Assembly (NCBI GenBank): GCA_003021785.1
Contig: PXQU01000013.1
Location: forward strand, 292,314 to 356,313
Length of the DNA: 64,000 nt
Direction of reading: 5' to 3'
From: Halobacteriales archaeon QH_7_65_31
Lineage (GTDB): Archaea > Halobacteriota > Halobacteria > Halobacteriales > Haloarculaceae
Part shown: positions 51,373-60,568 of the stretch, piece after piece
Layout of the letters: each line of letters opens with the position of its first letter
Numbering within the stretch: position 1 is the first letter of the stretch
Notes under the pieces: model-generated
Database searches by the model: none
Told to the model about the DNA's origin: nothing
What the model saw: the letters and a program-made list of their open reading frames with translations, nothing else
Made by a program: the position numbers and the translations under genes

Positions 51373-52113
51373 ATGTCCAAGAGGCTCGCGACCCTCATTT
51401 CGAGCATGAGCACCGGAGACCACGGCATCGCGGGACCGGCACTGCTGTCGATGGTGTGGCGAGACGCGCTGTTCGCACACTGGGCAGTGCCACCGGAGCG
51501 AATCCGGGCGACGCTCCCCGACGGGCTGTCCGTCGATACGTACGACGGACAAGCGTATCTCGGCGTCGTCCCGTTCGTGATGGAGGATATCAGCCCGACG
51601 GGCGTCCCGTTCGGTCTCTCCTTCGGTGAGCTGAACCTCCGGACCTACGTCACGGACGAGACGGGAACGCCGGGCGTCTACTTCTACAATCTCGACGCCG
51701 CCGACCGGCTCGGCGTCTATCTCGCGAGAGGGCTGTTCCAGCTGCCGTACTACCGCGCGGAAATCGACGTGAGCCGCGACGGGCAGGCCGTGAACTTCCG
51801 GTCGCGGCGCGTCGGTGACGGCGCGCCGGCGGCGTTCGATGCCACCTACGAACCGGTCGGCCCGCGGCTCGACGCCGATCCGGGGAGCCGCCCGCACTTC
51901 CTCACCGAGCGCTACCGGTTCTACACCGACGGTCGCGGGGAGCTGTTCTACGGCGACATCGAGCATCCGTCGTGGCCGCTCACGGAGGCTGAGGGAGAGC
52001 TTCGCGAGAACGACCTGTTCCGCGTCAACGGGTTCGAGGAGCCAGACGCGGAGCCGTTCTTCTACTACGCGCCGCGGACGAGCGTGACCGCCGGGCGCAT
52101 CCATCGGGTGTGA
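51373..52113 (+). CDS. YqjF-family protein (DUF2071)
   Basis: A 246-aa protein. LLSMVWRDALFAHWAVPPER, IRATLPDGLSVDTYDGQAYL, VPFVMEDISPTGVPFG and FYNLDAADRLGVYLAR are the DUF2071/YqjF signature of unknown biochemical function. HFLTERYRFYTDGRGELFYG is near the end. The start at 51373 follows the aldo/keto reductase stop by 6 nt; an ATG at 51406 (MSTGDHG) is equally plausible. No catalytic residues can be assigned. Confidence 0.78.
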   Translation: MSKRLATLISSMSTGDHGIAGPALLSMVWRDALFAHWAVPPERIRATLPDGLSVDTYDGQAYLGVVPFVMEDISPTGVPFGLSFGELNLRTYVTDETGTPGVYFYNLDAADRLGVYLARGLFQLPYYRAEIDVSRDGQAVNFRSRRVGDGAPAAFDATYEPVGPRLDADPGSRPHFLTERYRFYTDGRGELFYGDIEHPSWPLTEAEGELRENDLFRVNGFEEPDAEPFFYYAPRTSVTAGRIHRV

Positions 52114-52141
52114 TTTGTACCCCGACCGCGGTGATGTACGC

Positions 52142-52630
52142 ATGACCGCCGATACCGCGGACGAGAGCCGACAGACGCTCGACGGCGACGTTCGTATCGG
52201 CTGGCTCGTCCGGGCGCTCGTCGGCTCGCTGCTGCTCGCGGGGATCGCCGGGGCAGTCGGCTACGCAGCCGACCGCGTGATACTCCTCCCGGCGGCCGTG
52301 ACGTTCGTCGTCGCGGCGGTGCTCGCGACCGGCCACACGCTCGCGCGGTATCGCGTCTGGTGGTACATCGTCGGGACCGACTCACTCCGTCTCTCGCGGG
52401 GCGTCGTCACCCACGTCCAGACGGTCGTTCCGTACGTTCGGGTCCAGCACGTCGACGTGTCGCGAGGACCGCTCGAACGCGCGCTCGGGCTGTCCTCGGT
52501 CGTCGTCTACACGGCCGGCTCGCGTGGGGCTGACGTGACGATTCCGGGGCTGCCGACCGACCGCGCCGACCGGCTCCAGCAGCGGCTCGAACAGCTCGCA
52601 ATCGCTGCCGAGGGGGAGGATGCCGTCTAA
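52142..52630 (+). CDS. membrane PH-domain protein, YdbS-like
   Basis: A 162-aa protein. Two transmembrane segments near residues 20-60 (IGWLVRALVGSLLLAGIAGA; VILLPAAVTFVVAAVLATGH) precede a bacterial-type PH-2 domain (YRVWWYIVGTDSLRLSRGVV, VVPYVRVQHVDVSRGPLERA, LGLSSVVVYTAGSRGADVTI). It pairs with the YdbT-like protein immediately downstream (11-nt overlap), as in Bacillus ydbS-ydbT. Implicated in membrane homeostasis or peptide resistance elsewhere; role here unknown. Confidence 0.8.
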   Translation: MTADTADESRQTLDGDVRIGWLVRALVGSLLLAGIAGAVGYAADRVILLPAAVTFVVAAVLATGHTLARYRVWWYIVGTDSLRLSRGVVTHVQTVVPYVRVQHVDVSRGPLERALGLSSVVVYTAGSRGADVTIPGLPTDRADRLQQRLEQLAIAAEGEDAV

Positions 52631-54152
52631 GCTCGCCCCGCTCTCGGTTCCGTATCGGGTCGCCGTCTCGCTGTCGCGGTTCGCGTGGCTGCTCGTCGTC
52701 GGAACCGTCTCTGCCGGTCGCGGTCGGCTTCCGCTACTCGCTGGGCTGTTCGGGCTCGCGCTCCTCGCGACGCTCGCGTACCAAGTCGCGTACGTCCGCC
52801 GCTTCGAGTACGAGCTGACCGACGACACCGTCGACGTGGAGTCGGGCGTGCTGTCGCGGCGCAGCCGCGAGGTTCCCTACCATCGCATCCAGAACGTCGA
52901 CGTGAGCCGCAACGTCGTCCAGCGCGGGCTGGGAATCGCCGAACTCGCGATCGAGACGGCCGGCGGCGGCCAGACGGAGGTGACGCTGCGGTATCTCGAC
53001 GCCGACACCGCGAGCGAGCTTCGAACCTCGCTCAGTCGGCGCAAGCGCGGTGAGCGCGGCGCGGATGACAGGAGCGAGGAGAGCGGCACGGCGGAGCGGT
53101 CCCGCGAGTCGCTGTTCTCGATCACGACGCGCGAACTGCTCGTGCTCGGCGTCGTGGGGCTGGACCTGCGACTGCTCTCGTTTATCGCCGTCGCGCTGCC
53201 GGTCGTCCTGCCGTCCGTCTCGGGGGCGACGCCGCTGTTTGACCTGTTCCGAGTCGCACCCCTGCTGTTGGCTGGACTCGCGGGAGTCGCGCTCGCCGTG
53301 TCGATGGGACAGGCGGTCGTGAGCTACTACGGGTTCCGGCTCTCCCGCGTGAGTGACGAACTCAGCTACCGGCGGGGACTGGGGAGGGAGTACAGCGGGA
53401 CGATCCCGCTGGATAAGGTGCAGTCGGTCGTGTTGACCGAGAACGTCCTCGCGCGGCGGCTCGGCTACGCGTCCGTGTCGATTGAGACGGCGGGCTACGC
53501 GCCGTCGGGCGACGCCGGCGGCTCGCAGTCGGCCGTGCCGCTCGCCGACCGCGAGAACGCCTACAGACTGGCTCGCGAGGTGGAGTCGTTCGGTACGCCG
53601 AGCTTCGAGCGCCCGCCGAAACGCGCCCGAACGCGGTACGCGATCCGGTATGGACTCGGTGTGCTGTTCCTGACGGGGGTCGCGACTGCCGTCGTTCGGG
53701 TCGCCGACCTCGCTGTTCCCGTGCCGGCGGCGACGCTGCTCGCTGCACTCGTGCTCGTGCCCGTGGCCGCACACCTCCGGTGGAAGAACCTCGGCTACGC
53801 CGTCGGAGATGACCACTTCGTCGCGCGGGCCGGCTTCTGGAGCCGACGGACACAGGTCGTCCCGTTCTACCGGATTCAGACGCTGGCACAGCAGGCGACG
53901 GTGTTTCAGCGCCGGCGCGATCTCGCGACGATCGCCGCTGACACCGCAGGGGGACACGGTTGGACCACGCCGCGAGCGGTCGATATCGACGCCGAGACGG
54001 CGACGACGCTCCGGGAGACACTCGATACGCGACTGCAGCGCGCACTACGTGACCGCCGCGGCGACCGAAACGGTCGCGACGAGCGGGACGATAGTAAAGC
54101 GGGAACGAGCCGAGACGAACAGGCAACCCGCGACGAGCGCGCGGGCGGGTAG
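52620..54152 (+). CDS. membrane PH-domain protein, YdbT-like
   Basis: A 510-aa protein with three PH-2 units separated by membrane helices: unit 1 RRSREVPYHRIQNVDVSRNV with LGIAELAIETAGGG, unit 2 SGTIPLDKVQSVVLTENVLA with LGYASVSIETAGY, unit 3 SRRTQVVPFYRIQTLAQQAT. Each follows the RIQxVDV-type core. The C-terminal 30 residues are Arg/Asp/Glu-rich. Translated with YdbS-like partner by overlap. The last unit has diverged from the others. Function in haloarchaea is unknown. Confidence 0.82.
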   Translation: MPSKLAPLSVPYRVAVSLSRFAWLLVVGTVSAGRGRLPLLAGLFGLALLATLAYQVAYVRRFEYELTDDTVDVESGVLSRRSREVPYHRIQNVDVSRNVVQRGLGIAELAIETAGGGQTEVTLRYLDADTASELRTSLSRRKRGERGADDRSEESGTAERSRESLFSITTRELLVLGVVGLDLRLLSFIAVALPVVLPSVSGATPLFDLFRVAPLLLAGLAGVALAVSMGQAVVSYYGFRLSRVSDELSYRRGLGREYSGTIPLDKVQSVVLTENVLARRLGYASVSIETAGYAPSGDAGGSQSAVPLADRENAYRLAREVESFGTPSFERPPKRARTRYAIRYGLGVLFLTGVATAVVRVADLAVPVPAATLLAALVLVPVAAHLRWKNLGYAVGDDHFVARAGFWSRRTQVVPFYRIQTLAQQATVFQRRRDLATIAADTAGGHGWTTPRAVDIDAETATTLRETLDTRLQRALRDRRGDRNGRDERDDSKAGTSRDEQATRDERAGG

Positions 54153-54214
54153 ACGAGTGAGCTTGTGACCGAGCGACGGCGTGGCTTTTTGTCGAACCGG
54201 CGAAACGACCAGTC

Positions 54215-54787
54215 ATGAACACGACACAGCGGTCAGTAGCGGTCGGCGTCGCGGGGGTGCTCCTCTCGTTTCTCGCTATCCTCGGGGCGGTCGCGAGCGC
54301 GGAGTGGTTCTCGTGGGCTGGCAACGCGCTTTCGGATCTCGGGGTCGCCGGCGGGATCGAACGACCGATATTCAACTACGGGCTTATCGCGACGGGCGCG
54401 GTCGCGCTCGGCTTCGTCCCCGCGCTGGGGCGGACAGCCGACCACCCCGCCCACCGGGTTGCAGTCGTTCCGTTCGTGATCGCGATGGTCGGGGTCGCCG
54501 GGGTCGGACTGTTCCCCTCCGATCAGTCGCTGCACGGGCCGGTCGCGATCACCGCGTATCTCGGCTTTATGACGACGCCGGCGGTGTACGGAGTCGGTGA
54601 CCTGCTCGCGGGTGCGCGCCGTCGCGCGGTCGCGACCCTCGCGAGCGCCGGCGTTCACCTCGCCTTTTGGGTAGTGTGGGCGACACAGCTACAGGCGTCG
54701 CTGCCGGGACTCGCAGTTCCGGAGTTCGTCGGCTCGACGCTGTTCAACGCGTGGGTCGGGTACACGGCCTACCGGCTGTGGCGCTGA
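54215..54787 (+). CDS. DUF998-type membrane protein
   Basis: A 190-aa protein with five or six predicted transmembrane helices (RSVAVGVAGVLLSFLAILGA; FNYGLIATGAVALGFVPALG; VVPFVIAMVGVAGVGLFPSD). FPSDQSLHGPVAITAYLGF is a typical DUF998 segment with conserved His between helices. The chain is slightly shorter than most members. No function known. Followed by the potassium-channel gene after 40 nt. Confidence 0.75.
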   Translation: MNTTQRSVAVGVAGVLLSFLAILGAVASAEWFSWAGNALSDLGVAGGIERPIFNYGLIATGAVALGFVPALGRTADHPAHRVAVVPFVIAMVGVAGVGLFPSDQSLHGPVAITAYLGFMTTPAVYGVGDLLAGARRRAVATLASAGVHLAFWVVWATQLQASLPGLAVPEFVGSTLFNAWVGYTAYRLWR

Positions 54788-54827
54788 GGTCGGACACTGT
54801 TTTACCGTCGCTCTCGTAACGACGAGC

Positions 54828-56465
54828 ATGGCCACGTGGCGACGACAGACGGCGAAGTTCGTGGCCGGCATCGCCGCCGCTATCGTCGTCTTCACGCTGT
54901 GTTACGACTACGGGATGACCGTCTTCGACGGTCGCCCGCGGACGCTGTTGGAGTCGCTGCAGGTCGTCGTGGAGACGTTCACCACGACCGGCTACGGTTC
55001 CGACGCGGCGTGGAACTCGCAGGTCATGACGCTGTTCGTGATCGTGATGGATCTGACCGGCGTCGTGCTCATCTTCCTCGCGCTGCCGGCGCTGGCGCTC
55101 CCGCTGCTCGAAGAGGAGCTCTCGACGACGATCCCGACGAGCGTCGGCATGACCGACCACGTCATCCTCTGTGGCTTCAGCGAGCGGGCCGAGGCGCTCG
55201 TTGAGGAGCTGGCCGCGCACGGCGTCGAGACGGTCATCACGGAGCCGGAGCGAGATGCCGCGCTCGAACGGTACGAGGACGGCTACAGCGTCGTCAACGC
55301 CGCTCCGGACACGACGGAGGGCTTGCAGGCAGCGAACATCACTGCCGCCCGTGCCGTCGTCGCTGACGTCTCCGACGAGATGGACACGAGCATCGTCCTG
55401 ACGGCGAAGGAGCTGGCCGCGACGGTTCGTGTCGTCACCGTCGCCGAGAAGCCGAATCACGTCCGTTATCACGAGCTTGCGGGCGCAGACGAGGTGTTAT
55501 CCCCCCGGAGTCTCCTCGGCGAGAACCTCGCGCGGAAGGTGACGACCGCCGTCTCGACCGAGCTCGACGAGACGGTCGAGCTGGGCGGAAACTTCGACAT
55601 CGTCGAGCTCTCTGTGCGCCGCGGGAGCCGGCTCGTCGGCTCCTCCTTGGCGGAGAGCACGCTCCGCGAGCAGACCGGTGTGAACGTGATCGGTCTCTGG
55701 GTCGACGGTGAGTTCCAGAGTCCCCCCGACCCGACGACGACGATCGCGAGGGGCACGGTCCTGGTGGTGAGCGGGCGTACCGACCAGATCGTGACGCTGC
55801 GCGAACGGGCCCGCACGGACGTGCGTCGCCACGGATCGGGGGAGACGATCGTCGTCGGCTACGGCGGCGTCGGGCAGGCACTGTGTCAGACGCTGACCGA
55901 GGCGGGCCACGACCACACGGTCGTCGACACGCGAGACGCCGACGGGGTAGATCTGGTCGGGGACGGAACCGATCCCGAGACGCTGCGAGCCGCGGGGATC
56001 GAAGACGCGCGCACGGTCGTTCTCGCCGTCGGTGACGATACGGTCGCGGAGTTCGCGACGCTCGTCTGTCGCGATCTCGCGCCGAGCATCGAGGTCATCG
56101 CTCGCGCACAGCAGCCCGAAAGCGTTCAGAAGCTCTATCGAGCGGGCGCGGACTACGCGCTCTCGCTGGCGTCCATCTCCGGACGGATGACGGCCGGAGT
56201 GGTGCTCGACGAGGAGGTGCTGTCGATGACGACACAGGTGGAGATCGTCCGGACGGACGCCCCCGGACTCGTCGGACAGACCCTCGCGGAGGCGTCGGTT
56301 CGTGACGAGACCGACTGTACGGTCGTCGCCGTCGAGCAGGAGGGCGGTGAAACGCTCCAGACCGATATCAGTCCCGACTACCGCGTCCGCCGCGGCGATC
56401 GGCTGGTCATCGCCGGAACGGACGAGAGTATCAACCGGTTCAACGGGCGGTTCGGCAGACGCTGA
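54828..56465 (+). CDS. two-TM potassium channel with two RCK (TrkA-N/TrkA-C) units
   Basis: A 545-aa protein. TM1 near residues 10-28, pore loop with selectivity filter TTGYGS at 53-58 (canonical TVGYG varied at the second position), TM2 near 68-92. Then two TrkA-N Rossmann units (HVILCGFSERAEALVEELAA near 110; TIVVGYGGVGQALCQTLTEA near 340), each followed by a TrkA-C domain (ELSVRRGSRLVGSSLAESTL; RTDAPGLVGQTLAEASV). Similar tandem-RCK proteins gate K+ flux in response to NAD(H) or Ca2+. Halophiles rely on K+ as osmolyte. Filter substitution T for V is seen in some natural channels. Confidence 0.88.
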   Translation: MATWRRQTAKFVAGIAAAIVVFTLCYDYGMTVFDGRPRTLLESLQVVVETFTTTGYGSDAAWNSQVMTLFVIVMDLTGVVLIFLALPALALPLLEEELSTTIPTSVGMTDHVILCGFSERAEALVEELAAHGVETVITEPERDAALERYEDGYSVVNAAPDTTEGLQAANITAARAVVADVSDEMDTSIVLTAKELAATVRVVTVAEKPNHVRYHELAGADEVLSPRSLLGENLARKVTTAVSTELDETVELGGNFDIVELSVRRGSRLVGSSLAESTLREQTGVNVIGLWVDGEFQSPPDPTTTIARGTVLVVSGRTDQIVTLRERARTDVRRHGSGETIVVGYGGVGQALCQTLTEAGHDHTVVDTRDADGVDLVGDGTDPETLRAAGIEDARTVVLAVGDDTVAEFATLVCRDLAPSIEVIARAQQPESVQKLYRAGADYALSLASISGRMTAGVVLDEEVLSMTTQVEIVRTDAPGLVGQTLAEASVRDETDCTVVAVEQEGGETLQTDISPDYRVRRGDRLVIAGTDESINRFNGRFGRR

Positions 56466-56505
56466 CCGGGGACACGCTTTTTTACCCGGACGACAGCCGG
56501 TAGAT

Positions 56506-58935
56506 ATGAACGACAGGCGGAGCGCGATCGTCGCAGTAGTCGCGCTCGCACTCCTCGTCGCTGGGTCCGTCGGCGCGGGAAGCTTCATCTCGCTTGCGGC
56601 CCCGGGAAGCGGCGACGCGTGGACGGCGGCGTACGGTGCGAACGACGGCAGTATTGGGGCGAAGACCGACCGGGCACTCACCGGTGCGACGACCGTCGAG
56701 TCACCACACGGCGAGGCGACGGTTCGCTACGACGGCGAGGGAGTGCCGCATATCGAGGCAGACAGCGAGGCGGCACTCTACTACGCTGTTGGCTACGTTC
56801 AGGCGCGTGACCGACTGTTCCAGATGGATCTCCAGCGGCGGCTGATGCGGGGTGAGACCGCCGAGATAGCCGGAGCCGCCGCCGTCGAGAGCGATCGCTT
56901 CTACCGCAAGATGGACTTCGCGAGCGCAGCGGCGGCGTCGTGGAACGCCACGAAGGACACGGCGGCGGGCGACGCGACCCGCGCGTACACCGCCGGCGTC
57001 AACCACTACATCGACACACAGCCGCTGCCGACGGAGTTTCAGGCGAACGACTACACGCCGGACGAGTGGACGCCCGTCGACTCCCTCCTCGTCGGAAAGC
57101 TCATCGCGTGGCAGCTGACGGGGGATTTCCGCGATCTCGAACGCGCGACGCTCGCCGACGCCTTCGACGCGGGCGAGATGAGCGAGCTGTACCCCGAACA
57201 GCTCGCACACGACTCGACGATCACGGGCCGCTCGCAGGGCGGTGAGGTGACGCCGGCGACTGCGCGCTTGGTCGACGAGTCGCGATCGGTAGCCGGTGAT
57301 TTCTCCGGGCTGTACGACCGCTACTCGTCGTACGAGCGCTCGCGCGGCATCGGCTCGAATTCGTGGCTCGTCTCGGGGGAGCACACGGACGACGGCAAGC
57401 CCATCCTCGCTAACGATCCGCACCTCTCCCTGACCGTCCCTCCGGTCTGGTACGAGATGCATCTCGACGCTCCCGAGATGGACACGCGCGGCGTGGCGTT
57501 CCCCGGGCTTCCGTTCGTCGTCATCGGGCGCACGGAGAGCGTCTCGTGGGGATTCACCAACGTCGGTGCAGACCAGACGGATCTGTACACCTTCGAGCGG
57601 CCGACGAACGACACGTACGTCTACGGTAACGAGACCCGAGAGATACGAACGGAGACCGAGACGATCGAGGTGGCCGACGGTCCCGACGCCGAGGTGAAGA
57701 TACGCAAGACGGTGAAGGGGCCGTTGCTCGAACGCGACGGTCGAGAGGTCGCCGTCTCGTGGCTCGGATTGACCGGCACGCGCGAGGGGCGTGCGAGCTA
57801 CGCGTTGAACCACGCCGAGGACCTCGATGCCGTGCGCGAGGCGCTCCGGACGTTCGACACGCCGACACAGAACATCGTCGCCGCCGACCGCGACGGCGGG
57901 ACGCTGTTCCGTCTCACCGGCAAGTACCCGTACCGATACACCGACGGGGAGCGCGTCTCGGGGGAGCTGCCGTTCAACGCCACCGAGGGAGACGGCGAGT
58001 GGCGCGGCTGGACCCCGTACGGACAGACCGACTGGGAGGCGGGCGGCTTCGTCCCGTACGAGGACGTGCCGCACATCGACAATCCGGACGTGCTCGCGAC
58101 GGCGAATCAACGGACGACGGACGAGCCGGGCTTTTATCTCGCCTACAGCGGGCGCTTCGCGGACCCGTACCGGGGCGAACGCATCTACGAGCGACTGGAG
58201 ACGCGCGTCGAGAGCGACCAACCCGTGACCGCCGAGTTCATGCAGGATCTCCAGCGCGACACCCGATCGCTGGCGGCCGCGGCGTACCAGCAGTCGATTC
58301 TCGACGCGCGCAAGGAGATGCCAGCCGACGTCCGACGCGAGGCCGACCGGCTGGCGGGGTGGGACGCTCGGCTCGACCGCGACTCGCGGCCTGCCCTGCT
58401 GTACACGCTGTTCCGCGATGCGGTGCGCGAGGAGGTGTTCGGTGACGAGTTCGCCGCCGCGGGTCTCGACAGCAGCTACTATCCGCATCACACGGTCCTC
58501 CAGAATCTGCCGGCAAACAGCAGCTGGTTCGACGACCGGGCGACGAGCGAGCGCGAGACCCGCGCCGACGCCTACGCGGCCGCGTTCGAGCTGGCCGTCG
58601 AGCGAGCGAACACGGAGGGGTGGGAGACGTACGGCGACGACAACGTCGTCGATCTGGAGCATCAGTTCCCGCTGTCGTTCCTCGATTATCCGCGGCTAAC
58701 GACGGACGGCGGCCCGTTCACGGTGTCGAACTTCCGCGGGAGCGCCGGCTCCTCGTGGCGAATGGTCGTCGCCGGCGAGGAAGCCTACGGTGTCATCCCG
58801 GGGGGACAGTCCGGCAATCCGTACTCACCACACTACGCTGACCAGCTTGACCCGTGGGCCAACGGCGGCTATCACTCGATACCGACCGAGCCCGGCGGCC
58901 CGGTCATCATCGCGTTCACGGAGGACGACGAATGA
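56506..58935 (+). CDS. penicillin acylase-family Ntn hydrolase
   Basis: An 809-aa secreted or membrane-anchored enzyme; residues 1-30 are a hydrophobic signal/anchor (SAIVAVVALALLVAGSVGAG). The self-processing serine is S284 in RGIGSNSWLVSGEHTDDGKP, the autocatalytic cleavage point between alpha and beta chains. Other Ntn marks are PPVWYEMHLDAPEMD, NTNVGADQTD-like TNVGADQTDLYTF and LANDPHLSL. Relatives hydrolyse penicillins, cephalosporins or acyl-homoserine lactones; which one applies is unknown. The C-terminal part (GGPFTVSNFRGSAGSSWRMV) completes the fold. The stop overlaps the next gene's start (ATGA). Confidence 0.85.
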   Translation: MNDRRSAIVAVVALALLVAGSVGAGSFISLAAPGSGDAWTAAYGANDGSIGAKTDRALTGATTVESPHGEATVRYDGEGVPHIEADSEAALYYAVGYVQARDRLFQMDLQRRLMRGETAEIAGAAAVESDRFYRKMDFASAAAASWNATKDTAAGDATRAYTAGVNHYIDTQPLPTEFQANDYTPDEWTPVDSLLVGKLIAWQLTGDFRDLERATLADAFDAGEMSELYPEQLAHDSTITGRSQGGEVTPATARLVDESRSVAGDFSGLYDRYSSYERSRGIGSNSWLVSGEHTDDGKPILANDPHLSLTVPPVWYEMHLDAPEMDTRGVAFPGLPFVVIGRTESVSWGFTNVGADQTDLYTFERPTNDTYVYGNETREIRTETETIEVADGPDAEVKIRKTVKGPLLERDGREVAVSWLGLTGTREGRASYALNHAEDLDAVREALRTFDTPTQNIVAADRDGGTLFRLTGKYPYRYTDGERVSGELPFNATEGDGEWRGWTPYGQTDWEAGGFVPYEDVPHIDNPDVLATANQRTTDEPGFYLAYSGRFADPYRGERIYERLETRVESDQPVTAEFMQDLQRDTRSLAAAAYQQSILDARKEMPADVRREADRLAGWDARLDRDSRPALLYTLFRDAVREEVFGDEFAAAGLDSSYYPHHTVLQNLPANSSWFDDRATSERETRADAYAAAFELAVERANTEGWETYGDDNVVDLEHQFPLSFLDYPRLTTDGGPFTVSNFRGSAGSSWRMVVAGEEAYGVIPGGQSGNPYSPHYADQLDPWANGGYHSIPTEPGGPVIIAFTEDDE

Positions 58936-59276
58936 GCTATCTAACACCCGAGCCGCTGGCGCGGTTTCGCGAGACCGGGCGGACCTCTGAGGCGATCGTC
59001 GCGGGGTTCCTCGTCGGACTCGTCGCGACGTATCTCCATCCCGCCGGTCTCGTGCTCGCCGGCGCACTGCTCGGTCTCACGGCGGTGTCGGTTCGGGAGG
59101 CGTTCGTCCTCGGCGTCGAGTTCGGGGTCGCCGTGCTCGTCGCGTGGGCCCTCCTGCTCGTCTGGCACGGTGTCCTCGGCCCGGTCGGGACTGCCGTCCC
59201 GCTCATCTACATCGCACTCGTATCGGGAGTCGCACTGCCGCCACTCGCAGCCGTCGCGGTTCGGGGACTGGTCTGA
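58932..59276 (+). CDS. small membrane protein, partner of acylase
   Basis: A 114-aa protein with three predicted helices (AIVAGFLVGLVATYLHPAGL; FVLGVEFGVAVLVAWALLLV; AVPLIYIALVSGVALPPLAA). It overlaps the acylase stop by 4 nt, so translation is coupled. No known domain. It may help export or membrane assembly of the acylase, but this is inference from gene order only. Confidence 0.65.
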   Translation: MSYLTPEPLARFRETGRTSEAIVAGFLVGLVATYLHPAGLVLAGALLGLTAVSVREAFVLGVEFGVAVLVAWALLLVWHGVLGPVGTAVPLIYIALVSGVALPPLAAVAVRGLV

Positions 59277-59309
59277 GCCGTTTATACGATCTCGCCGTGT
59301 ACCGCGGGC

Positions 59310-60104
59310 ATGGATGTCGACGCCGTCGTCCTCGATCTCGACGGGACCGTCTATCTGGGTGAGGAGCTACTGGCGGGGGCGGGTACGGCCATCGAGACGC
59401 TTCGCGAGCGGGGCTACGATCTGTTGTTCGTGACGAACAATCCGACGCGGAGTCCCGCCGGCTACGTCGAGCGGCTCGCCGCGGTCGGGATCGACGCCGC
59501 ACCGTCGGAGGTCCTCTCGGCGGGGACGGTGACAGCGGCGTTTCTCGCCGACCGCCACGCGGGCGACGAGATCTTCGTCATCGGCTCCGACGGTCTGCTC
59601 GCACAGCTCGACGACGCGGGCGTCACCGTCACCGACGACCCGGATCGGGCCGACGTGCTCGTCACCTCCCACTGTCACACGTTCGACTACGAGGACCTCA
59701 CGCACGGACTGTGGGCGCTCGACGACGAGACGGCCTTCTACGGGACCGATCCCGACCTGACCTACCCGGACGACGACGGGCGTGAGTACCCCGGCTCGGG
59801 GGCGATCACGCGAGCGGTCGCCGGCGTCGCCGAGCGGGAGCCGGATCGCGTGCTCGGGAAACCGTCGGGCGTGATGGTCGAACTCGTCGCCGAGCGACTG
59901 GCCTCCCCGGAGCGGTGTTGTATCGTCGGCGACGGTCTCGATACCGATGTCGCGCTCGGTGAGCGGGCGGGAATGGCGACCGTCCTCGTCCTCTCGGGAC
60001 GGACAGACCGCGTCGCCGTCGCTGACACATCGGTCACCCCCGATCGTGTCATCGACGGACTGGGGGAGCTACCGGCACTGCTCGACGGCCACGAGCGGAG
60101 CTGA
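59310..60104 (+). CDS. HAD-IIA (NagD-like) phosphatase
   Basis: A 264-aa phosphatase. Motif I DLDGTVYLGEELL (nucleophile D9, general acid D11), motif II VTNNPTRS, motif III lysine within RVLGKPSGVM, motif IV GDGLDTDVALG (aspartates). The insertion cap lies between, as in NagD/4-nitrophenylphosphatase-like enzymes, which dephosphorylate sugars or nucleotides. All four motifs are intact. The intergenic gap downstream contains the structured element. Confidence 0.9.
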   Translation: MDVDAVVLDLDGTVYLGEELLAGAGTAIETLRERGYDLLFVTNNPTRSPAGYVERLAAVGIDAAPSEVLSAGTVTAAFLADRHAGDEIFVIGSDGLLAQLDDAGVTVTDDPDRADVLVTSHCHTFDYEDLTHGLWALDDETAFYGTDPDLTYPDDDGREYPGSGAITRAVAGVAEREPDRVLGKPSGVMVELVAERLASPERCCIVGDGLDTDVALGERAGMATVLVLSGRTDRVAVADTSVTPDRVIDGLGELPALLDGHERS

Positions 60105-60568
60105 CAGCGGGTATGCCGACAGACGAGGAGGGCAAACCTCGCACCGACGGCCTACCTTTTACAGCGAGAGCGTCCCGCCGTTTACCGCGTTGACGAGACG
60201 CTTCGCGTCTCGTTCGCACACCAGAACGCTTCGCGTTCTGGGGACGGGCGTGAATCGCGTACGCTCCGGGACGTTCTTGCCTATCCAGCCCGTCTGCACA
60301 CCCAACCGAGGCGGCACGACCGCCCCCATGCCGGGACAATCGGACAATCTTGGGATTCCGTCGCTAGCCCGAGGCAGGTATCCCTGCTGTCGGCAGTCGG
60401 CGGATACCGACGCAAACCAATCAGGTACGCTCGAATCCCCCACGGGATAGAGATAACGGGGGCGTGGCACTCCCAGCATCGTGTCGGTGTGCGAACCCAA
60501 GGGTCCCAACCCAGCCGCCTGCGGTGCGGAGGCGGTGGGACGCCCCGCCGTTCACAGCGGGGAGGATG
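60105..60568. mobile_element. non-coding, hairpin-rich IS200/IS605-like element (PATE-like remnant)
   Basis: 464 bp with no gene whose protein looks real. It holds four strong hairpins: 60194-60212 (CGAGACG...CGTCTCG), 60221-60241 (CCAGAACG...CGTTCTGG), 60515-60535 (CCGCCT...AGGCGG) and 60543-60562 (CCCCGC...GCGGGG), the last followed by AGGATGTCAC. That GATGTCAC-ended hairpin is the type of right end I know from haloarchaeal IS605/IS1341 and palindrome-associated elements. No tnpA or tnpB remains. It stops at the stop codon of the following minus-strand gene. Left boundary is uncertain (about 60125). Confidence 0.55.
60194..60241 (+). repeat. two consecutive CTTCG-loop hairpins
   Basis: Two stem-loops, each with a CTTCG loop: CGAGACG-CTTCG-CGTCTCG and CCAGAACG-CTTCG-CGTTCTGG. 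In RNA the UUCG-type loop with a G-C closing pair is very stable, so the region may be a structured transcript. Confidence 0.75.

Noticed and set aside
56701..58662. 653-codon antisense frame within the acylase gene
   Set aside because: The plus-strand acylase with its autoproteolytic GSNSW site is unambiguous. The antisense product is Arg/Val-rich and lacks any motif.
60159..60509. 116-aa minus-strand reading frame in the structured element
   Set aside because: It runs through stable hairpins and lacks any domain. Composition is that of translated non-coding repeat sequence.
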